NCBI GenBank assembly: GCA_036269915.1 | Contig: DATBDM010000291.1 | Span: 1 to 15,907 of the forward strand | Length of the DNA stretch: 15,907 bases | Direction of reading: 5' to 3' | From: DATBDM01 sp036269915 | GTDB taxonomy: Bacteria > Actinomycetota > Thermoleophilia > Solirubrobacterales > Solirubrobacteraceae | Part shown: positions 1 to 6,571 of the stretch, in pieces | Position numbering within the stretch: the first letter of the stretch is position 1 | Layout of the letters: each line of letters starts with the position of its first letter | Notes under the pieces: generated by a model | The model's input: only the letters and a program-made list of their open reading frames with translations | The model's database searches: none | Told to the model about the DNA's origin: nothing | Made by a program: the position numbers and the translations under genes

Positions 1-428
1 GGACCGCTGGGCGACTTCGAGCCGCCGCCGCTGCCGGTCCCGGACTGCGAGCGCCCTGCGGGCAGCGTCGCGGTCCCGCCGGAGGACACCAGCGAGACGA
101 GGCTGCCGGGGCGCAGGGCCACGGTGCCGGTCTGGCCGGGCAGCGGGACGGTGTTCGTCACGGGAGACAGCACCGAGGGGTTGCGCCCCGGGGCGGAGTG
201 CTTCGGTGCGAGGCGCACCGACGGCTGGGCGAGGCTCAGCGCGGCGTGGCCCTGTGAGCCCGACTGCGCCGAAGGCCAGCTCGTCCATCCCAGCAGTGGG
301 GCGGTGAGTGCGCCCACGCCGAGGACGCCGGCGATGCATCCCGCTGCAATCGTGCCGGCGAAGCGAAGGTCCCGAGCGGCGGACGGTCTGTCCCCGTTGA
401 GACCCTCTTCTCTGTTCTCAAGTGTCAT
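1..428 (-). CDS. Secreted or membrane-anchored Ser/Gly/Pro-rich protein, N-terminal part
   Basis: An open frame begins at the ATG at 428 on the minus strand and stays open to the left edge (142 codons), so the C-terminus is missing. A clear Shine-Dalgarno sequence (minus-strand GGAAGGGGAT) sits about 7 nt upstream and fixes the start. The first 22 residues are charged. Residues about 23-47 are a Gly/Ala/Leu/Val-rich hydrophobic stretch, consistent with an uncleaved signal anchor or a signal peptide. The rest is low-complexity Ser/Pro/Gly/Thr with short V-x-L-x-P-G patterns and ends in a Gly/Ser-rich linker-like run. I recognise no domain and propose no function beyond export. It is transcribed away from rsmB across a 186-nt gap that is visibly less GC-rich than the genes. 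Membrane targeting is fairly sure; identity is unknown. Confidence 0.72.
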   Translation of the reverse strand, partial: MTLENREEGLNGDRPSAARDLRFAGTIAAGCIAGVLGVGALTAPLLGWTSWPSAQSGSQGHAALSLAQPSVRLAPKHSAPGRNPSVLSPVTNTVPLPGQTGTVALRPGSLVSLVSSGGTATLPAGRSQSGTGSGGGSKSPSG

Positions 429-433
429 GCCAG

Positions 434-443
434 ATCCCCTTCC
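434..443 (-). promoter_or_regulatory. Shine-Dalgarno site of the left-edge secreted protein
   Basis: The minus strand reads GGAAGGGGAT followed by 5 nt and then ATG at 428. It is among the strongest ribosome-binding sites in the window and supports the chosen start. It contrasts with several genes here that have no such site. Confidence 0.65.
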
Positions 444-614
444 AGCACCCTTGTCGGCAAGTTCTAGGTGATCCATTAGCGATCCGGCCACAAATCCGAG
501 CGTTTGCGCGCCACAACGGACGAACATACGAGACCCAAAGAAGTGCCTGCAAATGACCGATTTCTACGGTCTCGCACCACTCCGGAAACCCGCTCTTTGG
601 GGCGAAGTGCCCGG

Positions 615-2000
615 GTGACCCGGAGTCGTGCCGATGCGCGCGCGCACGCGCGAGGCGCACGCGTCACGCCCGCGCGGGCCTGCGCCTACGCCGTGGTCCG
701 CCGCGTGTTCGAGGAGGGCGCCTGGGCGGATCGCGCGCTGCACGGCGAGGCGGGGCGCCTCGAGCTCGACGGGCGCGACCGCGGGCTCGCGACCCAGCTC
801 GCCTACGGGACGGTGCAGCGCCGGGCGACGCTCGACGCGCTGCTGGAGCGGCTGACGGGCCGCTCGCTCGACCGCCTCCAGCCGCCGGTGCTGGCCGCGC
901 TGCGGCTCGGCGCCTTCCAGCTGCTGTTCCTGGACCGCGTCCCTGCGCATGCCGCGGTCGGGGAGTCGGTCGAGCTCGCCAAGGACCAGTCGCGCAGCGG
1001 CGCGCGGCTCGTGAACGCCGTCCTGCGCCGTACCGCGCGCGAAGGCCCCGCGTGGCTCGCCGCCCTGCCCGACGCCGATCCCGCGGCGGCGGCGCTGCGG
1101 CACTCGCATCCGCGCTGGATCGCCGAGCTCTGGTGGGACGCGCTCGGCCCCGAGACGGCGAGGGCGCTGATGGCCGCCGGCAACGACCCGGCCGAGACCG
1201 CGCTGCGGGCCAACACGCTGCGCACGAGCGCCGACGCGCTTGGCGCGGCGCTCCCGGTGCCCACGCGGCCGGCGCCCGGCCTGCCCGAGGGGCTCGTCGT
1301 CGACGGCGCCTTCGACGCCTGGGGGACGCCGGAGTGGGAGGGCGGCCTGCTGATGCCGCAGTCGCGCGCCGCGATGGCGGTCGCCCGCCTGCTCGACCCG
1401 CGCCCCGGCGAGCGCGTGCTCGACCTGTGCGCCGCGCCCGGCGGCAAGACCACCCACCTTGCCGCGCTGATGGAGGACACGGGCGCCGTCGTGGCCGTCG
1501 AGCGCCATCCGGGCCGTGCGGACGCGCTGCGCCGCACGGCCGCGCGCTTGGGGGCGAGCTGCGTCGAGATCCGCACCGGCGACGCCGCCGCGCCGCACGA
1601 GCGCGGCGCCTACGACCGCGTGCTCGTCGACCCGCCCTGCTCGGACCTCGGCACCCTCGCCAGCCGCCCCGATGCGCGCTGGCGCAAGCACGCCGGCCAG
1701 CCCGCGGAGCTCTCCGTGCTGCAGTCGGCGATCCTCGGCGCCGGCGCCGACGCCGTGCGCCCCGGCGGCACGTTGGTCTACTCGACCTGCACGATCTCGC
1801 CCACGGAGAACGAGGCGCTGGTGCAGGCGTTCCTCGCCCGGCGCGAGGACTTCGAGGCCGACGACCTGCAGGCCGGCGGCCCGTCCGGCCTGCCCGTCTG
1901 GGACCATCCTCGCGTGGGCCGCTTCCTCCAGACACTTCCGAGCCGCGACCACACCGACGGCTTCTTCATCGCGCGCCTGCGCCGGAAGGGCGCGAAATGA
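615..2000 (+). CDS. rsmB: 16S rRNA m5C967 methyltransferase RsmB (Sun family)
   Basis: A cytoplasmic SAM-dependent enzyme that methylates C967 of 16S rRNA (E. coli numbering). Numbering from GTG 615 (461 aa), residues about 15-145 form the NusB-like RNA-binding domain typical of RsmB. The Rossmann methyltransferase domain follows: SAM motif LDLCAAPGGK (C272 within it), motif IV DPPCS with C342, and motif VI STCT with C392. Both conserved cysteines of RNA m5C methyltransferases are therefore present. The frame is open from a TTG at 504, but the extra 37 residues are Arg/Thr-rich and unlike RsmB. GTG 615 places the conserved VTPARACAYAVV segment near the N-terminus and is preferred, although its ribosome-binding site is weak. 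A TACGGT hexamer at 565-570 could be its -10 box. The stop overlaps the next ATG (ATGA), so the genes are probably translationally coupled. Family identity is very secure; the start is less so. Confidence 0.95.
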   Translation: MTRSRADARAHARGARVTPARACAYAVVRRVFEEGAWADRALHGEAGRLELDGRDRGLATQLAYGTVQRRATLDALLERLTGRSLDRLQPPVLAALRLGAFQLLFLDRVPAHAAVGESVELAKDQSRSGARLVNAVLRRTAREGPAWLAALPDADPAAAALRHSHPRWIAELWWDALGPETARALMAAGNDPAETALRANTLRTSADALGAALPVPTRPAPGLPEGLVVDGAFDAWGTPEWEGGLLMPQSRAAMAVARLLDPRPGERVLDLCAAPGGKTTHLAALMEDTGAVVAVERHPGRADALRRTAARLGASCVEIRTGDAAAPHERGAYDRVLVDPPCSDLGTLASRPDARWRKHAGQPAELSVLQSAILGAGADAVRPGGTLVYSTCTISPTENEALVQAFLARREDFEADDLQAGGPSGLPVWDHPRVGRFLQTLPSRDHTDGFFIARLRRKGAK

Positions 2001-2221
2001 GCGAGGACGTCGACCTCGGCGACGTCTGCCCGTCCTGCGGCGAGCCGTGGCTGCGCCCGACCAACCTGCCCGGGCGCTACCGCTGCGTGAACTGCATGCA
2101 TCGGTTCGAGCTGCGTTCGGTGTGCCCCAACTGCGGGGAGCACTCGACCATCGTGCGGATGTCCTCGACGGCGCTGTACATGTGCAACAACTGCCGGAGC
2201 TCGATGCTCCAGCCGATCTGA
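1997..2221 (+). CDS. Small protein with four CxxC pairs (double zinc ribbon)
   Basis: A 74-residue protein lying between rsmB and rpe. Four CxxC pairs are visible at C11/C14, C30/C33, C43/C46 and C63/C66, spaced so that two four-cysteine zinc-ribbon sites could form. There is no membrane segment or signal peptide, so it is probably cytoplasmic. The start ATG overlaps the rsmB stop (ATGA) and has a GGAAGGG Shine-Dalgarno about 7 nt upstream. The stop overlaps the rpe start by one base (TGATG). This packing makes it a real operon member although it is short. Zinc ribbons of this size often bind nucleic acid or proteins, and the rsmB neighbour makes a ribosome or RNA link plausible, but that is inference. 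I cannot assign a named family. Confidence 0.85.
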   Translation: MSEDVDLGDVCPSCGEPWLRPTNLPGRYRCVNCMHRFELRSVCPNCGEHSTIVRMSSTALYMCNNCRSSMLQPI

Positions 2222-2889
2222 TGGCGGCGGCGCTCTCGGGCGTCGCCCCGTCCGTGTTGGCCGCAGACTTCGCCCGCCTCGGCGAGCAGGTCGACGCGGT
2301 GCTCGCGGCGGGCGCGCGCGTCATCCACGTCGACATCATGGACGCGCACTTCGTCCCGGTCCTCTCGATGGGCCCGAACGTCGTCGAGGCGCTCGGCGAG
2401 CGGGTCCACGCCGCGGGCGCGCTGATCGACGTGCACCTGATGGTCGAGCGGCCCGAGCGCCACGTCGAGACCTTCGCCAAGGCCGGTGCGGACTCGATCA
2501 CGGTCCACGCCGAGGCGACCCCGCACGTGCACTACGCGCTGCAGGCGGTCCGCGAGGCGGGCTGCCGTGCCGGCCTCGCGCTGTGCCCGGCGACGCCGGT
2601 CTCCGCCGCCTCGGAGGTCCTCGACGACCTCGACCTGCTGCTCTGCATGACCGTCAACCCCGGCTGGGGCGGTCAGAGCTTCATCCCCGCCTCGCTCGCG
2701 AAGATCGAGCGGCTGCGGGCGATGCTGCCCCCGGGGACGGCGCTCGAGGTCGACGGCGGGATCGACGCGACGACCGCCGGCGCCTGCGCCGCGGCCGGGG
2801 CGACGCTGTTCGTCGCCGGGACCGCGGTCTTCGGGGCGCCGGACCCCGCGGCCGCCGCCCGCGAGATCGCCGCCGCGATCGGCGCCTGA
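2221..2889 (+). CDS. rpe: Ribulose-phosphate 3-epimerase
   Basis: Interconverts D-ribulose 5-phosphate and D-xylulose 5-phosphate in the cytosolic pentose phosphate pathway. It is a TIM-barrel enzyme of 222 aa, normal for the family. Visible signatures are HVDIMD at residues 36-41 (metal-binding H36, catalytic D38), HLMV at 72-75 (metal-binding H72), NPGWGGQ from N146 (phosphate/loop motif) and VDGGI with the second catalytic Asp at D178, followed by AGTAVFG near the C-terminus. The ATG overlaps the preceding stop by one base and has no strong Shine-Dalgarno of its own, so coupled translation is likely. Ribulose 5-phosphate is also a riboflavin precursor, and rpe lies next to ribD in some actinobacteria; here ribD is 12 kb downstream. 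Confidence 0.97.
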   Translation: MAAALSGVAPSVLAADFARLGEQVDAVLAAGARVIHVDIMDAHFVPVLSMGPNVVEALGERVHAAGALIDVHLMVERPERHVETFAKAGADSITVHAEATPHVHYALQAVREAGCRAGLALCPATPVSAASEVLDDLDLLLCMTVNPGWGGQSFIPASLAKIERLRAMLPPGTALEVDGGIDATTAGACAAAGATLFVAGTAVFGAPDPAAAAREIAAAIGA

Positions 2890-2909
2890 CATTGCCTCCC
2901 AGTCCGTGG

Positions 2910-2923
2910 TACGGCCAGCCGTA
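2910..2923. repeat. Short perfect inverted repeat between rpe and the first response regulator
   Basis: TACGGC-CA-GCCGTA is a perfect 6-bp inverted repeat with a 2-nt centre, 20 nt after the rpe stop. It overlaps a TATGGT hexamer (2922-2927) that could be a -10 box for the downstream regulator gene. It may be an operator, a weak terminator stem or chance; no T-tract follows. Confidence 0.35.
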
Positions 2924-2959
2924 TGGTCGCGCGTTCACACCACAGCCACCATTGGGTGC

Positions 2960-3319
2960 GTGGGTCACAGCGTCCTGATCGTCGACGACCATCCGTCGTT
3001 CCGCGCGAGCGCGCGCGTTCTCCTCGAATCCGAGGGGTTCGTCGTCGTGGGCGAGGCGCCGGACGGCGCCACCGCGGTCTCCGAGACCTCGCGGCTGCGG
3101 CCGGAGGTGGTCCTGCTCGACGTCGGCCTGCCCGACTGCGACGGGTTCGACGTCTGCGCCGAGATCGTCGGCCGGGTGGACGGTCCCGTCCCCGCGGTGA
3201 TCCTCGTCTCCTCGCGCGACGCATCGGATTTCGGGCCGTTGGTCTCGCGCTCCGGCGCTCGCGGCTTCGTGCCCAAGGCCGAGCTGTCCGGTGAGCGCCT
3301 CGAGGCGCTGCTGTCCTGA
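2960..3319 (+). CDS. Single-domain response regulator (receiver only)
   Basis: A 119-residue CheY-like receiver domain with no output domain. Numbering from GTG 2960: acidic pair D9/D10, phosphoacceptor D54 (in VVLLDVGLP), the switch Ser/Thr position occupied by S84, and conserved K106 (GFVPK). All phosphotransfer residues are therefore intact. The sequence resembles receivers of NarL/LuxR-type regulators, but the frame stops right after the last receiver helix, with no HTH. The frame is open back to GTG 2906; 2960 is chosen because the first beta strand (SVLIVDD) then begins at residue 4, as in typical receivers. The next gene, 20 nt downstream, is a full LuxR-type regulator. No histidine kinase is in the window, so the partner is unknown. 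It may be a phosphate sink or relay intermediate. Confidence 0.88.
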   Translation: MGHSVLIVDDHPSFRASARVLLESEGFVVVGEAPDGATAVSETSRLRPEVVLLDVGLPDCDGFDVCAEIVGRVDGPVPAVILVSSRDASDFGPLVSRSGARGFVPKAELSGERLEALLS

Positions 3320-3326
3320 GCATCAC

Positions 3327-3332
3327 TAGGCT
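3327..3332 (+). promoter_or_regulatory. Putative -10 hexamer for a leaderless transcript (response regulator at 3340)
   Basis: TAGGCT lies 7 nt before the ATG at 3340, where transcription would begin at or next to the start codon. There is no Shine-Dalgarno sequence. The same TANNNT placement recurs at other gene starts in the window, including an identical hexamer at 8427-8432. No clear -35 box is visible. Confidence 0.45.
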
Positions 3333-3339
3333 CCCGACG

Positions 3340-4002
3340 ATGAGCGAGCCGATCCGCGTCGTGATCGCCGACGACTCCGTGCTGCTGCGCGAGGGTCTCG
3401 TGCGGCTGCTCGAGGACTCCGGCTTCGAGGTCGCCGCCCAGGCGGGCGACGCCGAGGACCTGCTGCGCAAGGTCGGCGCGCACAAGCCCGACGTCGCCGT
3501 CGTCGACGTCCGCATGCCCCCGAGCCACACCGACGAGGGGCTGCAGGCGGCGCGCAAGATCCGCGCGACGCACCCGCAGACGGCGGTGCTCGTGCTCTCC
3601 CAGTACGTCGAGGAGGCCTACGCGCTGGACCTGCTCTCGGAGTCGACCGAGCGTACCGGCTACCTGCTCAAGGACCGCGTGGGCGACGTCGACACCTTCA
3701 CCGACGCCGTGCGCCGCGTCGCCGGCGGCGGCTCCGCGCTCGACCCCGAGGTCGTCGCGCTGCTGCTCGGCCGACGGCGCCGCGAGGATCCGCTCGAGGT
3801 GCTGACGGCGCGCGAGCGCCAGGTGCTCGGGTTGATGGCCGAGGGCCGCTCCAACGCTGCGATCGCCGAGGCGCTCGTGGTGACCGAGCGCGCGGTCGAG
3901 AAGCACGTCACCTCGATCTTCTCCAAGCTCAACCTGACGCCGACGGTCGAGGACCATCGGCGCGTCCTCGCCGTGCTTGCGTACATGCGCGCCGGGGAAT
4001 AA
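3340..4002 (+). CDS. NarL/LuxR-family response regulator (receiver + HTH)
   Basis: A two-component transcription factor of 220 aa. The receiver domain covers residues about 4-125: D11/D12 acidic pair, phosphoacceptor D56, S87 at the switch position and K111. A LuxR-type helix-turn-helix follows at about 155-200, starting at LTARERQVL and ending near SKLNL, with the TERAVEKHV recognition-helix region intact. Length and architecture are standard for NarL-type regulators. It should bind DNA as a dimer after phosphorylation; targets cannot be read from sequence. It lies 20 nt after a receiver-only protein and 90 nt before cysH, all on the same strand, so a role in controlling the sulfur genes is possible but unproven. 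No cognate kinase is encoded nearby. Confidence 0.95.
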   Translation: MSEPIRVVIADDSVLLREGLVRLLEDSGFEVAAQAGDAEDLLRKVGAHKPDVAVVDVRMPPSHTDEGLQAARKIRATHPQTAVLVLSQYVEEAYALDLLSESTERTGYLLKDRVGDVDTFTDAVRRVAGGGSALDPEVVALLLGRRRREDPLEVLTARERQVLGLMAEGRSNAAIAEALVVTERAVEKHVTSIFSKLNLTPTVEDHRRVLAVLAYMRAGE

Positions 4003-4079
4003 GCCCCTGCAATACCGGCGCTCCGCGGCGTAAATGAGGGAAAGCCGCAAGGGTTTCGGGGAATTTGTCGATGGACGGG

Positions 4080-4085
4080 TAGGAT
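4080..4085 (+). promoter_or_regulatory. Putative -10 hexamer of the cysH operon (leaderless)
   Basis: TAGGAT is 7 nt upstream of ATG 4093. The alternative in-frame ATG at 4084 lies inside this hexamer, so if the hexamer is the -10 box translation cannot begin there. No good -35 is seen at the usual spacing. Confidence 0.45.
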
Positions 4086-4092
4086 GTCTTCC

Positions 4093-4737
4093 ATGGGGCG
4101 TACACCCACCGCACCGGACCTCGAGGCGCTCGACGCCGAAGGGGTGCTCGAGCACGCCGTGTCCGAGCACCACCCCCGGCTGGCGATCGCCTGCTCCTTC
4201 CAGAAGGAGGCGAGCGTCATCATCGACCTCATCCTCCGGATCGAGCCGAAGGCGCGCATCATCACGCTGGACACCGGCGTGCTGTTCCCGGAGACCTACG
4301 AGACCTGGCAGCGCGTCGAGGATCGCTACGGCATCGAGATCGAGGCCCATCGCGGCGAGCGCGTGGACGGCCTCTGGTCGACCGATCCGGACGCCTGCTG
4401 CGGCATGCGCAAGGTCGAGCCGCTCGACAAGGCGCTGTCGGAGTGCGACGCCTGGATCACCGGTCTGCGGCGCGACCAGTCCGAGCTGCGCGCGGGCACG
4501 CCCAAGGTGGGCTGGGACCTGCGCCACGGCCTCTGGAAGTACGCGCCGCTGGCGGGCTGGACGGACAAGGACGTGTGGGGCTACATCGCCGAGCACGACC
4601 TCCCGTACAACCCGTTGCACGACGAGGGCTACGAGTCGATCGGCTGCACGCCGTGCACCGTCGCCGGCGAGGGCCGCGAGGGCCGCTGGGCGGGGACGGG
4701 CAAGCTCGAGTGCGGCCTGCACGTCCCCGCCGCCTAG
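4093..4737 (+). CDS. cysH: Adenylyl-sulfate (APS) reductase, [4Fe-4S] CysH type
   Basis: Reduces activated sulfate to sulfite with thioredoxin-type electrons in cytosolic assimilatory sulfate reduction. The protein has 214 aa. The PAPS-reductase-family nucleotide loop is at about residues 35-42 (SFQKEASV). Iron-sulfur ligands C102-C103 (in ACCGMRK) and C185/C188 (GCTPC) are present, and the catalytic cysteine is C207 in the C-terminal ECGLH. The CC...CxxC set marks the APS-reducing branch; PAPS-specific enzymes such as E. coli CysH lack it. Some members with the cluster accept both substrates, so dual use is possible. ATG 4093 is preferred over ATG 4084 because of the upstream TAGGAT hexamer. 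Same-strand neighbours are a TauE-like transporter, cysD, cysN and cysC, which confirms the pathway. Confidence 0.95.
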   Translation: MGRTPTAPDLEALDAEGVLEHAVSEHHPRLAIACSFQKEASVIIDLILRIEPKARIITLDTGVLFPETYETWQRVEDRYGIEIEAHRGERVDGLWSTDPDACCGMRKVEPLDKALSECDAWITGLRRDQSELRAGTPKVGWDLRHGLWKYAPLAGWTDKDVWGYIAEHDLPYNPLHDEGYESIGCTPCTVAGEGREGRWAGTGKLECGLHVPAA

Positions 4738-4745
4738 CGGCCATC

Positions 4746-4751
4746 TAACCT
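4746..4751 (+). promoter_or_regulatory. Putative -10 hexamer before the TauE/SafE transporter gene
   Basis: TAACCT lies 9 nt upstream of the ATG at 4761, in the 23-nt gap after cysH, with no Shine-Dalgarno. It fits the TANNNT pattern seen at other starts. It may be an internal promoter of the sulfur block or a chance match. Confidence 0.35.
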
Positions 4752-4760
4752 GACTCCGCG

Positions 4761-5663
4761 ATGGACCTGACCATCGTCCTGTTCGGCCTCGGGGTCGGCG
4801 TGCTGGTCGGTGCCACGGGGATGGGCGGTGGCTCGCTCATGACGCCGCTGCTGATCCTGCTCTTCGGGATCAACCCCGTCGTCGCCGTCGGCACCGATCT
4901 CGCCTACGCCGCGGTCACCAAGACCCTCGGCGGCTGGCGCCACTTCCGCTCGGGCACCGTGCACATGCGCCTCGCGCTGTGGCTCGCCGTGGGCTCCTGC
5001 CCGGCCGCGCTGCTCGGCGTGTGGGTGCTCGACCGCCTGCGCGACGCGTTCGGGGACAACTTCGACACGTTCATGCTCGTGTCGATCGCCGGGGCGCTGC
5101 TGCTCATCGGCGGGCTGATCCTGTGGCGCGCGCTCGCCGACTCGGACGCGATCGACCGCGAGCGTGACGACTTCGTGCTCGACCGCCGCCACAAGATCGC
5201 GGCGGTCGGGCTCGGCGCGTTCGTGGGCTTCGTGCTCGGCATCACCTCGGCCGGATCCGGCACGCTGATCTCGATCGGGCTGATCATCGGCTTCCGGCTC
5301 ACCCCGCGCCGCGTCGTCGGCACCGACGTGCTGCACGCCGCGGTGCTGCTGTGGGTCGCCGCGCTCGCCCACCTGGTCTCGGGCAACATCGACTTCGGTC
5401 TCGCCGGGACGATCCTCGTCGGCTCGCTGCCCGGCGTCTGGATCGGCACCGCGCTGGCGGTGAAGCTGCCCGAGCGCGGACTGCGCCCCGCGCTCGGGAT
5501 CGTCCTGCTCACGTCGGGTCTCGCGCTCGTCGGCAAGGCCGGCTTGGAGGTCCCGGCCGCGGCCCTGATCGTCGTTCCCCTCGCGCTCGTCGTACTCTCC
5601 GTCGCCGTGTTGCGACGCAAGCCCCGCCCCAGCGCACGACCCGCCGTCGAGGCGGGCTCGTGA
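4761..5663 (+). CDS. TauE/SafE-family (DUF81) membrane transporter, probably sulfate or sulfite
   Basis: A polytopic inner-membrane protein of 300 aa with about eight hydrophobic segments. It shows the family's two-repeat design: the N-terminal half has a GATGMGGGSLMTP-type loop (about residues 18-30) and the second half a matching GITSAGSGTLIS loop. Each repeat carries the glycine-rich re-entrant motif. A charged linker (residues about 128-145) separates the halves. The family moves sulfite, sulfoacetate or sulfate. Lying between cysH and cysD, it most likely imports sulfate, as proposed for the DUF81-type CysZ in the Corynebacterium glutamicum cys operon. Export of surplus sulfite is the alternative. 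Its stop overlaps the cysD start (GTGA). Family is secure; substrate and direction are inferred. Confidence 0.9.
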   Translation: MDLTIVLFGLGVGVLVGATGMGGGSLMTPLLILLFGINPVVAVGTDLAYAAVTKTLGGWRHFRSGTVHMRLALWLAVGSCPAALLGVWVLDRLRDAFGDNFDTFMLVSIAGALLLIGGLILWRALADSDAIDRERDDFVLDRRHKIAAVGLGAFVGFVLGITSAGSGTLISIGLIIGFRLTPRRVVGTDVLHAAVLLWVAALAHLVSGNIDFGLAGTILVGSLPGVWIGTALAVKLPERGLRPALGIVLLTSGLALVGKAGLEVPAAALIVVPLALVVLSVAVLRRKPRPSARPAVEAGS

Positions 5664-6571
5664 CCGCGCTGGCCGCCCCCACCCACCTGCAGGCCCTCGA
5701 GGCCGAGGCCATCCACATCATCCGCGAGGTCGCGGCCGAGCTCGAGAAGCCCGTGCTGCTGTTCTCCGGCGGCAAGGACTCGATCGTGCTCCTGCGGCTC
5801 GCCGAGAAGGCGTTCCGCCCCGCGCCGGTCCCGTTCCCGGTCATGCACGTCGACACCGGGCACAACTTCCCCGAGGTCATCGAGTACCGCGACCGCCGCG
5901 TCGCCGAGCTCGGCGTCGAGCTGATCGTCGCCTCCGTGCAGGACTCGATCGACAACGGCCGCGCGGTCGAGGAGAGCGGGCCGAACGCCTCGCGCAACCG
6001 GCTGCAGACCGTGACGCTGCTCGACGCGATCGACTCGAACGGCTTCGACGCGGCCTTCGGCGGCGCCCGCCGCGACGAGGAGCGCGCCCGCGCGAAGGAG
6101 CGCATCTTCTCCTTCCGCGACGACTTCGGGCAGTGGGATCCGCGCCGTCAGCGCCCCGAGCTCTGGAACCTCTACAACGGCCGCATCAAGCGCGGCGAGC
6201 ACGTGCGCGTGTTCCCGCTCTCGAACTGGACCGAGCTCGACGTGTGGGAGTACATCCGCGAGGAGCGCATCGAGCTGCCGTCGATCTACTTCGCCCACGA
6301 GCGCGAGGTCTTCGAGCGCGACGGGATGCTCTACGCGGTCTCCGAGCACGTGACCCGGTCCGAGGCCGAGGGGACCTTCGTCGAGTCGGTGCGCTACCGC
6401 ACCGTCGGCGACATGACGATCACGGGCGCGGTGCGCTCGAGGGCTGCCGACGTCGACACCGTCGTCGCCGAGATCGCCGCCACGCGCATCACCGAGCGCG
6501 GCGAGACGCGCGCCGACGACCGTACGTCCGAGGCCGCGATGGAGGACCGCAAGCGCGAGGGCTACTTCTAG
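5660..6571 (+). CDS. cysD: Sulfate adenylyltransferase subunit 2
   Basis: The catalytic subunit of heterodimeric ATP sulfurylase (CysDN), which makes APS and pyrophosphate from ATP and sulfate. From GTG 5660 it has 303 aa, the usual CysD length. The PP-loop nucleotide motif FSGGKDS is at residues 35-41. Other conserved family segments are HVDTGHNFPE, the GGARRDEE block and a C-terminus ending EDRKREGYF, as in typical CysD. The frame is open from much further upstream, but that extension overlaps the transporter gene in another frame and is spurious. The GTG overlaps the transporter stop, preceded by a GAGGCGGG purine run. The cysD stop overlaps the cysN start by one base, which fits the stoichiometric CysD-CysN complex. 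Confidence 0.97.
   Translation: MTALAAPTHLQALEAEAIHIIREVAAELEKPVLLFSGGKDSIVLLRLAEKAFRPAPVPFPVMHVDTGHNFPEVIEYRDRRVAELGVELIVASVQDSIDNGRAVEESGPNASRNRLQTVTLLDAIDSNGFDAAFGGARRDEERARAKERIFSFRDDFGQWDPRRQRPELWNLYNGRIKRGEHVRVFPLSNWTELDVWEYIREERIELPSIYFAHEREVFERDGMLYAVSEHVTRSEAEGTFVESVRYRTVGDMTITGAVRSRAADVDTVVAEIAATRITERGETRADDRTSEAAMEDRKREGYF

Noticed and set aside
504..614. TTG start giving RsmB an extra 37 N-terminal residues
   Set aside because: The extension is Arg/Thr-rich, unlike RsmB, and comes from the less GC-rich intergenic stretch. GTG 615 gives a normal N-terminus.
564..2501. 645-codon open frame on the minus strand across rsmB and rpe
   Set aside because: It is antisense to two clear enzymes; its Arg/Ala/Gly-rich composition is the usual shadow in high-GC DNA.
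4003..4092. Possible SAM-type or other riboswitch before cysH (a GAGGGA...GCC stretch and a 5-bp GCGGC/GCCGC stem)
   Set aside because: Only a fragment resembles a SAM-riboswitch core; no paired architecture can be drawn. The TAGGAT hexamer would start transcription downstream of it.
2965..4722. 585-codon minus-strand frame opposite the response regulators and cysH
   Set aside because: It is a shadow frame with no recognisable domain; the plus-strand genes have intact motifs.
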